Shown: positions 1 through 7,376 of the stretch, one piece after another
How the letters are laid out: each line of letters opens with the position of its first letter
How positions within the stretch are numbered: the first letter of the stretch is position 1
NCBI GenBank assembly: GCA_050258375.1
Contig: JBLMYQ010000082.1
Location: 43,977-107,976 of the forward strand
Direction: 5' to 3'
DNA length: 64,000 nucleotides
From: JBLMYQ01 sp050258375
GTDB taxonomy: Bacteria > Bacillota > Clostridia > Acetivibrionales > UBA4821
Position numbers and translations under genes: made by a program
The notes under the pieces: model-generated
Told to the model about the DNA's origin: nothing
Database searches by the model: none
Seen by the model: the letters and a program-made list of their open reading frames with translations, nothing else

Positions 1-525
1 TTCATCAGCCATTATGTCTTTCTCGTATCCTAACTCGTGTTTTATTGCAAAATCTTTTGGCTCCTCTTCAAAATCAACTGTCATTGGTATCTCACCAGAA
101 ATATATAGCCTATCGTTAATCTCTAAATATCTATCATTAAATACAAATCTGCCAATAAAATCATTTATTTTATTCTTGTTCCATGATACACCAGCATTAC
201 TGTACTCAATCTTTCCATTTTTCTTAGTTTCCTTTTGCTTACTTAGAAAGATATTTTGATTTGCGTAAATCTGTGCTTTCTTATTCTTCAAACAAAAATT
301 TAACAGCCCATCGACATGGTCATAATGTCCATGGCTGAGCATCAAGTAGTCAATTTCTTCAACTGAAATACCTAGAAATTTGGCATTATGTAAGAATACA
401 TCAGTTTGTCCTGTATCCAATAGTACTTGTTCTTTACCAGTTTCAATTAAAATTGATAAACCATGTTCTGCAAGTAGCCCACGTTTTCTCACACTATCAT
501 TTGTCAATATAGTAAACTTAACCAT
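1..525 (-). CDS. MBL-fold metallo-hydrolase (COG1237-like), C-terminus outside window
   Basis: The reading frame opens at an ATG at 525 (purine-rich GGGAGATTGAGAAG upstream) and runs open through 175 codons off the left edge, so the gene is partial. The N-terminus has the strand pattern and LLDTG motif of metallo-beta-lactamase-fold enzymes. The metal-binding motif SHGHYDHVDGL (HxHxDH) lies around residues 64-74. The phrases EHGLSILIETG and DTGQTDVFLHNA resemble the COG1237 branch (annotated as dihydropterin phosphate synthase-like hydrolases), whose true substrate is usually unknown. It points away from the first attC-like site at 592, so if it belongs to a cassette it is in reverse orientation; it could equally be ordinary chromosomal sequence next to the array. 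Confidence 0.8.
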   Translation of the reverse strand, partial: MVKFTILTNDSVRKRGLLAEHGLSILIETGKEQVLLDTGQTDVFLHNAKFLGISVEEIDYLMLSHGHYDHVDGLLNFCLKNKKAQIYANQNIFLSKQKETKKNGKIEYSNAGVSWNKNKINDFIGRFVFNDRYLEINDRLYISGEIPMTVDFEEEPKDFAIKHELGYEKDIMADE

Positions 526-591
526 TCTTCTCAATCTCCCAAAATTCTTACTCCCGCCGAAGCAGTTATTAATATAAGGATGGTAATGTCC

Positions 592-746
592 AGATAACGT
601 CCCGCATCTCCGACGCCGCTAAACCTTAGTAACACTTTGACTTGGTGAAGCGGTGTGATAGTTCCTTCTTCTAAAACCTGCTCGTTCTATCTTGACGGAC
701 TCCTTTAAATCAAGGTATCTATCTTTTCGGAGATGCATTGTTATCG
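592..746 (+). repeat. attC-like recombination site 1
   Basis: Seen in sequence: outer arms GATAAC (593-598) and GTTATC (740-745) are perfectly complementary. Inner arms GCATCTCCGA (604-613) and TCGGAGATGC (727-736) are a perfect 10 bp match. The spacers are asymmetric (GTCCC left, ATT right), and a variable central region of more than 100 bp lies between. This is the R-L...L-R layout of integron attC sites, where recombination occurs inside GTT of the right R box. The right box GTTATCG departs from the GTTRRRY consensus at one position. The segment is visibly GC-richer than its surroundings. Three sister sites follow at 1973, 2696 and 3702 in the same orientation. Confidence 0.72.
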
Positions 747-832
747 GATGGATGAGGCGCCCCTTGTTCAGAATGAGCCATGGACGGCGAATCCTTAAAG
801 CTTTTCCTGTAAACTATTTCATATAAATGTAT

Positions 833-1867
833 TCATAATGAACGAATATCTTTTAATAATATTTCAACATCTTCATCTTTTGTTGACCAACTCGTACAAA
901 AACGAACAGCACTATGCTCTCCATCCACATGTTTCCACGGACAAAACGCATATTTTTTCTTTAATATTTCAAGTTGCACATTTGGAATAATAGGAAACTG
1001 CTGATTTGTTATAGAGTCGTAAAGGAATGAATAACCCTTCTCTATAAATGCATCCTTTATTTTATATGCTAGCTTATTTGCATGACTAGAAATTTCAAAA
1101 TATAAATTGTTTTCCAAAAGAGCAGCAAATTGAATTCCAAGCAGACGCCCCTTGGCTAACATTCCTCCGTGCTGCTTTATTATGTATCTGAAATCTTTCT
1201 TTATTGCTTCCTTCGTAATAACAACAGCTTCTCCAAACAATGCCCCAACCTTCGTTCCTCCTATATAAAAAACATCACAAAGTTTTGCGATGTCAGGTAA
1301 AGTTAAGTCGTTACCTTTAGCCATTAAGCCATATCCTAACCTTGCACCATCAAGATAAAGAGGCAAATCATATCTACGGCATACTTGACTTAATTCTGTC
1401 AATTCTTCTTTTGAATATAGTGTTCCATTTTCTGTAGGATTTGAAATATACACCATACCCGGCTGCACAATATGCTCATGAGCAAAATCATTCCAATGAT
1501 TATCATATACTGTCTGAACTTGAGAAGCCGTTATTTTTCCATTCTCACTCGGTAAAGGAAGAACCTTATGCCCTGTAGCTTCAATAGCACCCGTTTCGTG
1601 AACATTGATATGTCCTGTCTCTGCACAAACTACCCCTTGATGTGTCCGTAATATTGATGCTATTACGGTTGCATTCGTCTGCGTGCCACCTACAAGGAAA
1701 TGCACTTCCGCACGCTCTGACTGGCATAATTTTTTAATAATGGTACGTGCTTTTTCACAATAGGCATCTTCTCCATAACCTGGGGTTTGTTCGAAATTAC
1801 TTTTAACTAAAAGCTCTAGAACCTGTGGATGAGCACCTTCTGCATAATCACATTCAAATCTTATCAC
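833..1867 (-). CDS. Low-specificity L-threonine aldolase / beta-eliminating lyase family (PLP)
   Basis: A fold-type I PLP enzyme of about 344 residues, close to the usual threonine aldolase length. Expected role: cleavage of L-threonine or allo-threonine to glycine and acetaldehyde. Visible signatures are the PLP-pocket VGGTQTNAT, the Asp motif LYLDGARLGYG and the Schiff-base lysine in FYIGGTKVGALF. An ATG lies at 1885, but a strong AAGGAGATAT RBS sits inside that longer frame and is followed at 8 nt by GTG at 1867 (codon 7), so GTG 1867 is preferred. The gene lies between attC-like sites 1 and 2 and is antisense to the array direction, which is uncommon for cassettes but known. Substrate specificity cannot be told from sequence. 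Confidence 0.88.
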   Translation of the reverse strand: MIRFECDYAEGAHPQVLELLVKSNFEQTPGYGEDAYCEKARTIIKKLCQSERAEVHFLVGGTQTNATVIASILRTHQGVVCAETGHINVHETGAIEATGHKVLPLPSENGKITASQVQTVYDNHWNDFAHEHIVQPGMVYISNPTENGTLYSKEELTELSQVCRRYDLPLYLDGARLGYGLMAKGNDLTLPDIAKLCDVFYIGGTKVGALFGEAVVITKEAIKKDFRYIIKQHGGMLAKGRLLGIQFAALLENNLYFEISSHANKLAYKIKDAFIEKGYSFLYDSITNQQFPIIPNVQLEILKKKYAFCPWKHVDGEHSAVRFCTSWSTKDEDVEILLKDIRSL

Positions 1868-1972
1868 TTTTAATATCTCCTTCATTGTATATATAAATTG
1901 TATTAATTTGATTCTTTAATGCCTTTGTATATAAATCCGCGCATGGACGCGCGGCCTTTTGCCTCATCTTTC

Positions 1973-2104
1973 CGATAACGTCTCGAACTCTCGGTGCCTC
2001 AGAGCCGTAGTGCTTGTCACTCGGAGATTGAGGTGCGGCAACTTCTCCACCTATTATTCTTCTGCCCTCTCCCTCCGCGCCCTTGCGAGAGTGCATTGTT
2101 ATGT
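1973..2104 (+). repeat. attC-like recombination site 2
   Basis: Same architecture as site 1 with a different, shorter centre (132 bp). The left box ATAAC ends at 1979 and pairs with GTTAT at 2098-2102. The inner arms GAACTCTCG (1985-1993) and CGAGAGTGC (2086-2094) pair at 8 of 9 positions. Spacers are GTCTC and ATT, matching the 5/3 asymmetry of site 1. The centre is unrelated in sequence to site 1, as expected if structure rather than sequence is conserved. The right box is GTTATGT. Confidence 0.72.
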
Positions 2105-2264
2105 GATGTACGGCTGACTTTATCTTCAGAATGAGCCACGGATGGCGAATCCTTTATTCTTTCTTCATAATTACTAAATTTATCTTTATAAACTATTGAA
2201 TATTTTTCTACTTATGATATCCTTAAAAAATAGTAAAAATTTTATATTAGTAGACTAGGTCGTT

Positions 2265-2313
2265 CTTGGCAATTGCTATACGACAGATAGAATCACGCTT
2301 TTGTCGTGCCAAG
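2265..2313 (+). promoter_or_regulatory. Hairpin immediately upstream of a cassette gene RBS
   Basis: Outer arms CTTGGCA (2265-2271) and TGCCAAG (2307-2313) are perfectly complementary. Inner arms CGACA (2281-2285) and TGTCG (2302-2306) stack on the right side, leaving a 9 nt bulge on the left. The structure ends about 9 nt before the AAAGGAGG RBS of the 2338 gene. A role in translation control or mRNA stability is inference. Confidence 0.5.
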
Positions 2314-2337
2314 AAAAAAGCAAAGGAGGTATTTACT

Positions 2338-2580
2338 ATGTCTCAAGATGGTTTGTTGTTTGCTTGTAGTGGCTTCGAAAGTGATAATCAAATTAACAAT
2401 CTTTGCAACCGGTTAGAAGCAAGATTTAATTCAGACTTCCATTGGTCTACGCCATTTAAAGATGGGGGGGCTACCATCGCAATCTGGGGGCCTTTTGACA
2501 AACGAGATGCGGTCATAGCTGAGGCTAATAATTTTCTAGAAGCATATCCGTTAGTTCAATACATCCCCGCAACACCATAA
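2338..2580 (+). CDS. Small orphan cassette protein, 80 aa
   Basis: Not recognised. The start at 2338 is set by a strong AAAGGAGG RBS 9 nt upstream; a longer in-frame opening begins at TTG 2266 but lies inside the upstream hairpin. The product is a small, soluble, mildly acidic protein (MSQDGLLFACSGFES...) with no membrane segment or signal peptide. The middle HWSTPFKDGGATIAIWGPFD looks like beta strand, followed by a helix, suggesting a compact alpha/beta domain. It is the only gene between attC-like sites 2 and 3, has its own 5' hairpin and a Rho-independent terminator at 2600, and so behaves as a self-contained cassette gene. Confidence 0.7.
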   Translation: MSQDGLLFACSGFESDNQINNLCNRLEARFNSDFHWSTPFKDGGATIAIWGPFDKRDAVIAEANNFLEAYPLVQYIPATP

Positions 2581-2599
2581 TAAATACATTCTATTCTTT

Positions 2600-2632
2600 G
2601 CCTCTACTTAACTTTAGTAGAGGCTTTTCTTT
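2600..2632 (+). terminator. Rho-independent terminator after the 2338 gene
   Basis: GCCTCTACT at 2600-2608 pairs with AGTAGAGGC at 2616-2624, followed by TTTTCTTTT. Confidence 0.85.
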
Positions 2633-2695
2633 TACTGCAATCTTATCTCTCTAATAAATGTGAGACACGATGTCGAACTCCATCAGCCGTATTTC

Positions 2696-2839
2696 ACATA
2701 ACGTCCCGCACTCCCGACGCCACAGAGCTGGACTTGCAAAGCCCTTCTTCTTCGGCGGTGGTCACACCCAGCGATTGGGGAGCGGAGCCTGCTTCCTTGT
2801 CCAATCTCACCGCGACTTTACGGTAGTGCTTTGTTATAT
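2696..2839 (+). repeat. attC-like recombination site 3
   Basis: Left R box ACATAAC (2696-2702) and right R box GTTATAT (2833-2839). Inner arms GCACTCCCG (2708-2716) and CGGTAGTGC (2821-2829) pair with one mismatch. Spacers are GTCCC and TTT. Much of the centre (2717-2800) is nearly identical to site 4 at 3702, so these two are close relatives, while sites 1 and 2 share only the arm pattern. GC-rich against an AT-rich background. Confidence 0.74.
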
Positions 2840-3068
2840 GATGTAATTTTCCCTTACCTTATTGGTATTTTATAATATTTTACAATATTTTGCATTAATT
2901 AATATATTTTTCTTTATATTAAATGAACTTTGTTATATAATTTAGAAAGATATTTCTTTCAAAATTAATTATCATTTTCGTCTTGGCATGATTTTGTTAG
3001 GATATTAAACCCTTACTTGGTTAAATATTGGTTTTCTTATAATAATAATTTATTTAAGGAGTGGTAAA
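2840..3068. other. AT-rich stretch upstream of the third cassette gene
   Basis: Very AT-rich (long runs of A/T from 2860 to 2950). It is long enough for a promoter, but no convincing -35/-10 pair stands out. Unlike the starts of the neighbouring cassettes, it lacks the shared segment described at 746, 2104 and 3849. Confidence 0.5.
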
Positions 3069-3590
3069 ATGAGTAATGTAAGTATGGATCTTAAAGTAAG
3101 AGATAGTTTTGTACAAATCACTGTTGTTGATGGAGTTATAGAAATAACTTTCTCAGATAATCTCCAACTAAAAATTAACGAAAGAAAAGTTTCCCTTGCT
3201 AAAGAAGAGGATTTTCATCAACGGTGGTTAGAAAAAGCTAGCTTAATTTTTTCAACTGATCACACTTTTCACCGTAATCGTACTTATTACGTTAAGGCTT
3301 TCCAATGGGCAGTCGTTGAATGTATTAAAGGAACAACTTTTGAGCCTGATACAGTACTTATTAAAATGTGTGAATATCTTAATAAAGATAATGTTAACGC
3401 CGTCAGGAAAAATGTAACATGGTTTTGGAGCAGTGTTGCAGATAGTTATAGTAACGAAAATAGAAATTGGACTAGTATTAAAATACCTGAACTTGCTCCA
3501 TATATCCGGAGAAAAGGATATCCACTTAATCCAGAAGAAATAATAAGAGTTGTTGAAATATTTGCAAATGCCATAAAGACAAGTGTTTGA
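3069..3590 (+). CDS. Orphan cassette protein, 173 aa
   Basis: Not recognised. ATG 3069 follows AAGGAGTGG with good spacing. The first ~45 residues are strand-like with hydrophobic alternation (SFVQITVVDGVIEITFSDN). The remainder is predicted helical with many aromatic residues (FHRNRTYYVKAFQWAVVECI, VTWFWSSVADSY). There is no signal peptide or membrane helix. It is the sole gene between attC-like sites 3 and 4, followed by two stacked terminators, which fits an autonomous cassette. No catalytic motif could be identified. Confidence 0.75.
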   Translation: MSNVSMDLKVRDSFVQITVVDGVIEITFSDNLQLKINERKVSLAKEEDFHQRWLEKASLIFSTDHTFHRNRTYYVKAFQWAVVECIKGTTFEPDTVLIKMCEYLNKDNVNAVRKNVTWFWSSVADSYSNENRNWTSIKIPELAPYIRRKGYPLNPEEIIRVVEIFANAIKTSV

Positions 3591-3637
3591 GGAAAATCCT
3601 CAATCTTTTTTCAGGGTAGAGATACCCTGATTTTTTT
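3587..3637 (+). terminator. Tandem terminators after the 3069 gene
   Basis: TTGAGGA/TCCTCAA (3587-3603) overlaps the stop codon and is followed by TCTTTTTT. A second hairpin TCAGGGTA/TACCCTGA (3611-3630) is followed by seven T. Confidence 0.85.
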
Positions 3638-3701
3638 GTTCAAAGATTAATTCTCATTAGATACTTTCTGCACTAATTAAATGAATAGGGAAAATAATTT
3701 C

Positions 3702-3849
3702 ATATAACGTCCCGCACTCCCGACGCCACAGAGCTGGACCCACAAAGCCCTTCTTCCTCGGCGGTGGTCACACCCAGCGATTGGGGTGTGGAGCGAACCT
3801 TCTTCATCATCCACTCTTACCGCGACTTTATGGGAGCGCTTTGTTAAGT
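3702..3849 (+). repeat. attC-like recombination site 4
   Basis: Left box ATATAAC (3702-3708) and right box GTTAAGT (3843-3849), which fits the integron GTTRRRY consensus exactly. Inner arm GCACTCCCGA on the left pairs imperfectly with ATGGGAGCGC on the right (3831-3840). Spacers are GTCCC and TTT. The left half is nearly identical to site 3 (2702-2790), while the right half has drifted. Confidence 0.72.
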
Positions 3850-4047
3850 GTTGTTGGTCACCTTCTTGTTCAGAGGATGTCATGGACGACAGCCCTTAAA
3901 ATATATATCTCACCAAAGGAATATTCCAATTACATCCAATAACTATATAAAAACATAAACTTTAATTAAATTCAAGTTTTATCAAAATTAACAAAAATAC
4001 AAGATAAAATCTGTGTATCTTTTACACTATAAGCTGGAAAAAAATTA

Positions 4048-4056
4048 TGATATAAT
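4048..4056 (+). promoter_or_regulatory. Extended -10 promoter of the fourth cassette gene
   Basis: TGATATAAT is an extended -10 (TGnTATAAT) with no clear -35. It would start transcription near 4062-4065, coinciding with an upstream in-frame ATG at 4062. That argues for the downstream ATG at 4104, which has an RBS, as the true start. Confidence 0.55.
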
Positions 4057-4103
4057 AAAATATGAAGAATTATTTTAATGAATTTTTGAAGGAGTTGAAG
4101 ATT

Positions 4104-4439
4104 ATGGCTTTTAATAAAAAACTAGAAATCAAATATCAATTGCAAGATGAAGAGACGCCGAAAACAAAAATAGTTCCTGTTCAGCCAGAATGGCTAAAAG
4201 AAGCTGAAATAGAAGCGCTAACAGAAATAAAAGCTGAGAATCCATCTAAGTCCGAAATAGATAAAAAAGTGAGAAAAAATTTAGTACGAAAAGCTATGGA
4301 AGTTTCAATTCCGTCTAGCGAATTAGAAAAAATTGACGGTGGTATTGAAGCTGGTATATATAAAGGATTCGAAAGAGACGAACCACAAAAAACTCCTCAA
4401 CCTAAATCCCGATCCAATGGCAAAGGTATGGAGAGATAA
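4104..4439 (+). CDS. Small charged orphan cassette protein, 111 aa
   Basis: Not recognised. The chosen ATG at 4104 follows GAAGGAG; an in-frame ATG at 4062 sits at the likely transcription start and has no RBS. The product is strongly charged and mostly helical, with Lys/Glu-rich segments (EIEALTEIKAENPSKSEIDKK) and a disordered Pro/Lys/Arg tail (PQKTPQPKSRSNGKG). No membrane segment is present. A nucleic-acid or protein-binding role is possible but unsupported. It is the last gene before the degenerate attC-like segment and the start of ordinary chromosomal genes. Confidence 0.7.
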   Translation: MAFNKKLEIKYQLQDEETPKTKIVPVQPEWLKEAEIEALTEIKAENPSKSEIDKKVRKNLVRKAMEVSIPSSELEKIDGGIEAGIYKGFERDEPQKTPQPKSRSNGKGMER

Positions 4440-4473
4440 TTATAAAGATCGTTCGGATTCTATTCAGTCTCTA

Positions 4474-4698
4474 ACATAACGCAATATTACGGTCTTTCCC
4501 TTGCCAGTGCAAAATATTTGCATCGGATTTCCCTTATCAATAATTTATGCTAACCGATTAGGGTAAAAATCTTTTCTGATTTCTGTCTTTTCGACAAGCA
4601 CTTAAATCAAATCTTTGAATTACTACCTTACAACCCCGTGCAAGGATGCGCGTTTTTTTGCACCTGATTTCACCCGCACTCTCGACACTGTGTTAGGT
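4474..4698 (+). repeat. Degenerate or composite attC-like segment
   Basis: The right box GTTAGGT (4692-4698) fits GTTRRRY and pairs with CTAAC at 4471-4475, but the left inner arm is poor. Just before the right box, CCCGCACTCTCGACAC (4672-4687) resembles the left-arm inner box of sites 3 and 4, as if two half-sites had joined. An internal hairpin GTGCAA/TTGCAC (4637-4664) is present. No gene is visible between 4440 and 4772. Confidence 0.35.
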
Positions 4699-4772
4699 TA
4701 AGCATATTAACCGACTGAAATATTCTCTGTTAACTTAGTCAACTATATACTATTTAATGTTCAGCTTAACTC

Positions 4773-6401
4773 TTACAGTTTCAACCCTTGTTCCAGCAAA
4801 GACCTGTCATCAATATATTTATGGTACTTTTCTGCAATCAAATCCTTATCATCACATTCGTTTAATGCCAGCTTAGTCATCAGTTCAACCTGCTGCGTGC
4901 TAGGTCTGCATTTTGCAATTGCCTTATCAAGGATTTCCCCTGTTAAGACTTCTCCCTGAACATCATCCTCATTTGCAATTTCGTAAGCTTTTCTGACAAC
5001 AAGCTCAATCTCTGCTCCGGTAAAGTTTTCTGCCTTTTTTGCCAAAGACATGTAATCACTTATATCTGTTTCAAAAGCATATCTTTTCATCATTATATTG
5101 AATATGTTTGCTCTTTCGGATGCATCAGGCAAAAGCACAGGTATCTTTTTATCAAATCTTCCAGCCCTTTTTAATGCAGGGTCAAGCAAATCAGGTCTGT
5201 TAGTAGCTGCAATAAAAATCACCTTGCCTCTGTTTTTAGTATTTGAAGTGAACTGAAGAAACTCGCTGAAAATGTTCCTGCTTACTCCGCTGTCATTGCC
5301 GTCACCTCTTCTGAATGCCGTATCTATTTCGTCAACAAATACTATTACCGGCTGCTGCGACTGTGCCCCCAACAAGCATTTCTTAAAATTCTTTTCACTT
5401 TCTCCAACATACTGACCAAGTATTCTGGACATATCTATCTTCACACAATTAAATCCGCTCTCTCTTGCAAGAGCATTGACAAGAAGGGTTTTTCCTGTTC
5501 CTGAAGGGCCGCACAAAAGTATTCCCATAGGTACCCTTCTTAAATCTCCCTGTTTAATCGGCTGAACAACATTCTTGATTAAATAATTTTTTGCCTTCTC
5601 CATTCCCCCAATGTTTTCAAAGCCTATCTCAGGATAAATAAACTCAAGTACATCCCCATATTCCTTTTGCAATACAGAATGCTTCTTTTCCTTTATAAAA
5701 TCAAAGCTTACTGCAAGGCTTTCCGCTTCTGCCTTCAGTGTTATATCCTTTATGGCTTTCTTGGACAAGCCTGAGGAAAGCTTCGCAAATTCATCTGCAC
5801 TTAAATCCATTTTTATTTGCTTTTCCTTCAAAATATTCTCAATGTATTCTTTTCGCTGGGTTTCTGTTGGCAGTTCAACCATTATCTGCTCAACCCTATA
5901 AGATGACCTCAGCAATTCCTTATTCATATCTGCAATGTTATCCGCTAATAGGAATATTGAACTTCCCACGTTTGAAATTTTACCATTTACAGACCATTCC
6001 ACAAACCAAATCAAGGCATTTCTTTCTTCAAGAGACATTGAGGAAATATCACTTGAAGGTATAATTTTTTCAGCATGATTCACGAAAAATGCCATTTTAG
6101 TATTCTTTAATGCAATATCTACAAGAGGGAACACTCTTGAAGGCAAAGAATATGCTATGGTATTAATATCTACGCAGGTTATTTTTGAAAATTCTCTTGC
6201 CATACCCGGTTCTAAGAATCGAAGACCAGATGATATATCATAGAAAGCAACAATTCCGAAATTTCTTTGTTTGATAAACTCATCATAAAGGTATTTATCA
6301 ATAAGTCTGGTATTGTCTACGTAATCACGGACATTAAAATGGAAAATGAACTCATGTGAAATTCCTGCTCTGTATTTACTTATAAAATCATCAAACCACA
6401 T
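4773..6401 (-). CDS. AAA+ ATPase, Ycf46/CDC48-like
   Basis: A 542-residue protein with a strong GGAGGG RBS. The C-terminal AAA domain has Walker A GPSGTGKT (298-305), Walker B IVFVDEID (353-360), sensor AATN (398-401) and a RAGRFD arginine-finger motif (412-417). Residues 1-250 resemble a degenerate second AAA domain, with a Walker-B-like AFFVNHAEKI near 104-113 but no P-loop. This is the plan of Ycf46-type ATPases; their cellular role is poorly defined, and remodelling of a protein or nucleoprotein target is inferred. The gene is transcribed alone, converges on the cassette array and marks the right border of accessory DNA. Confidence 0.85.
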   Translation of the reverse strand: MWFDDFISKYRAGISHEFIFHFNVRDYVDNTRLIDKYLYDEFIKQRNFGIVAFYDISSGLRFLEPGMAREFSKITCVDINTIAYSLPSRVFPLVDIALKNTKMAFFVNHAEKIIPSSDISSMSLEERNALIWFVEWSVNGKISNVGSSIFLLADNIADMNKELLRSSYRVEQIMVELPTETQRKEYIENILKEKQIKMDLSADEFAKLSSGLSKKAIKDITLKAEAESLAVSFDFIKEKKHSVLQKEYGDVLEFIYPEIGFENIGGMEKAKNYLIKNVVQPIKQGDLRRVPMGILLCGPSGTGKTLLVNALARESGFNCVKIDMSRILGQYVGESEKNFKKCLLGAQSQQPVIVFVDEIDTAFRRGDGNDSGVSRNIFSEFLQFTSNTKNRGKVIFIAATNRPDLLDPALKRAGRFDKKIPVLLPDASERANIFNIMMKRYAFETDISDYMSLAKKAENFTGAEIELVVRKAYEIANEDDVQGEVLTGEILDKAIAKCRPSTQQVELMTKLALNECDDKDLIAEKYHKYIDDRSLLEQGLKL

Positions 6402-6539
6402 ATGGAACCCTCCAAATTAGTTAGTGTAAAGTTTAAAATACCAACTCTCATTTAGTGTTTTCAACTTCATATCATATTAATTATAAGCTTTTTGAATATA
6501 AAACTGCAACTTGATTAATTTTAAAAATAATAATTAAAT

Positions 6540-6573
6540 AAAAAGGGAGCGCTTCAATTTTTAGCTCTCCCTT
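6540..6573 (-). terminator. Terminator after the AbrB-like gene
   Basis: On the minus strand GGGAGAGCT and AGCGCTCCC pair around an AT-rich loop and are followed by TTTTT. The flanking A/T runs would let it act on both strands. Confidence 0.75.
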
Positions 6574-6584
6574 TAGTTCTTCAT

Positions 6585-6758
6585 TCACTTATTATCTTCT
6601 TTATACTTGATTAATATAATCTGACCTTCTTCGTTAAGAGATATTTCCACACGGTCACCGGGTTTTAGGTCCAGCTTTTTTCTTAATTCCTTTGGTATCA
6701 GTACTCTATTTATATCATCTATACTTGTTACAAAATTATATCCCACTTTTTTCATCAT
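6585..6758 (-). CDS. SpoVT/AbrB-domain transcription regulator, 57 aa
   Basis: A short protein with an AAAGGAGG RBS and two adjacent ATG codons (6758 and 6755). The core RVLIPKELRKKLDLKPGDRV is the classic swapped-hairpin AbrB fold, a dimeric DNA-binding domain used by transition-state and sporulation regulators and by antitoxins. Only a short acidic tail follows, so there is no second domain. No toxin gene is adjacent, so a MazE-like antitoxin role is not supported. Its target is unknown. Confidence 0.9.
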   Translation of the reverse strand: MMKKVGYNFVTSIDDINRVLIPKELRKKLDLKPGDRVEISLNEEGQIILIKYKEDNK

Positions 6759-7106
6759 GCCACCTCCTTTTTATTAAATACACCTTGGATTTTTTATAAC
6801 CACCCCACTTTTAGCCTAATCGCATAAATAATGCTGATACTCAACTATCGTCTGCAAAATTTTGCTACGACTAGATTTTTAATATTTTGTATTTTTATAC
6901 CAAATACTATATTAATGTAACTAAATTAAAAAAGCAATAAGCATTTAAAATTCTAAAAATTCCTTTATCTCATTCAGCACTTAAAGTCAAAAATCCTCAC
7001 ATAAAAAAAAAAGAAACTGCAAATCCTATATTTATGGTTTTGTATTTAATTTTGACATCGGGCAGGTTGATATCTTGCCCCTATAGTATTTTAATGGAGG
7101 TATCTT
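6759..7106. promoter_or_regulatory. Divergent intergenic region, operator candidate at 7060-7080
   Basis: Separates the AbrB-like gene (minus) from the copper-chaperone gene (plus) and must hold both promoters. A TTGACA at 7052-7057 is followed by an inverted repeat GGGCA (7060-7064) / TGCCC (7076-7080) shortly before the chaperone RBS. A repressor operator (for example a copper sensor) is plausible but unproven. The rest is AT-rich with nothing else recognised. Confidence 0.4.
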
Positions 7107-7310
7107 ATGGATATACTGGAATTCAACATTCCCGGAATGACTTGTGAAACGTGTGCAGGAAGAATAAAAAGCGCCTTAGCAAATACAGGCGTAACAGACA
7201 TTTCTTTCGATTTCAAAACCCGGAATGCAAGCTTAACCTATGACAATCAAAAAACAAATCCTCAAGAAATAAAAAGATTAATACGAAAAGCAGGATATGA
7301 AGTTAACTAA
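7107..7310 (+). CDS. Heavy-metal-associated (CopZ-like) copper chaperone
   Basis: A 67-residue single HMA domain with the metal-binding motif GMTCETC (Cys13 and Cys16), the conserved helix after it and the C-terminal KAGYEV signature. Proteins of this kind bind Cu(I) and pass it to P-type ATPases. ATG 7107 is preceded by ATGGAGG. No copper ATPase or CsoR is adjacent, so the partner lies elsewhere. The metal could be another soft ion, but the Met-Thr-Cys motif favours copper. Confidence 0.9.
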   Translation: MDILEFNIPGMTCETCAGRIKSALANTGVTDISFDFKTRNASLTYDNQKTNPQEIKRLIRKAGYEVN

Positions 7311-7376
7311 AAAATTCATAACAAATTAAATAAAAAACAATTTATAGGAGTAAATTAGTTTTTTTGATTTATTCTC

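Noticed and set aside
4062..4103. Longer start for the fourth cassette gene
   Set aside because: The ATG at 4062 coincides with the predicted transcription start and lacks an RBS.
592..4698. Palindromic sites as simple MITEs or terminators
   Set aside because: Centres differ in sequence and length while paired end boxes are conserved, every interval holds one gene, and separate terminators already exist. A MITE origin is still listed as the main alternative.
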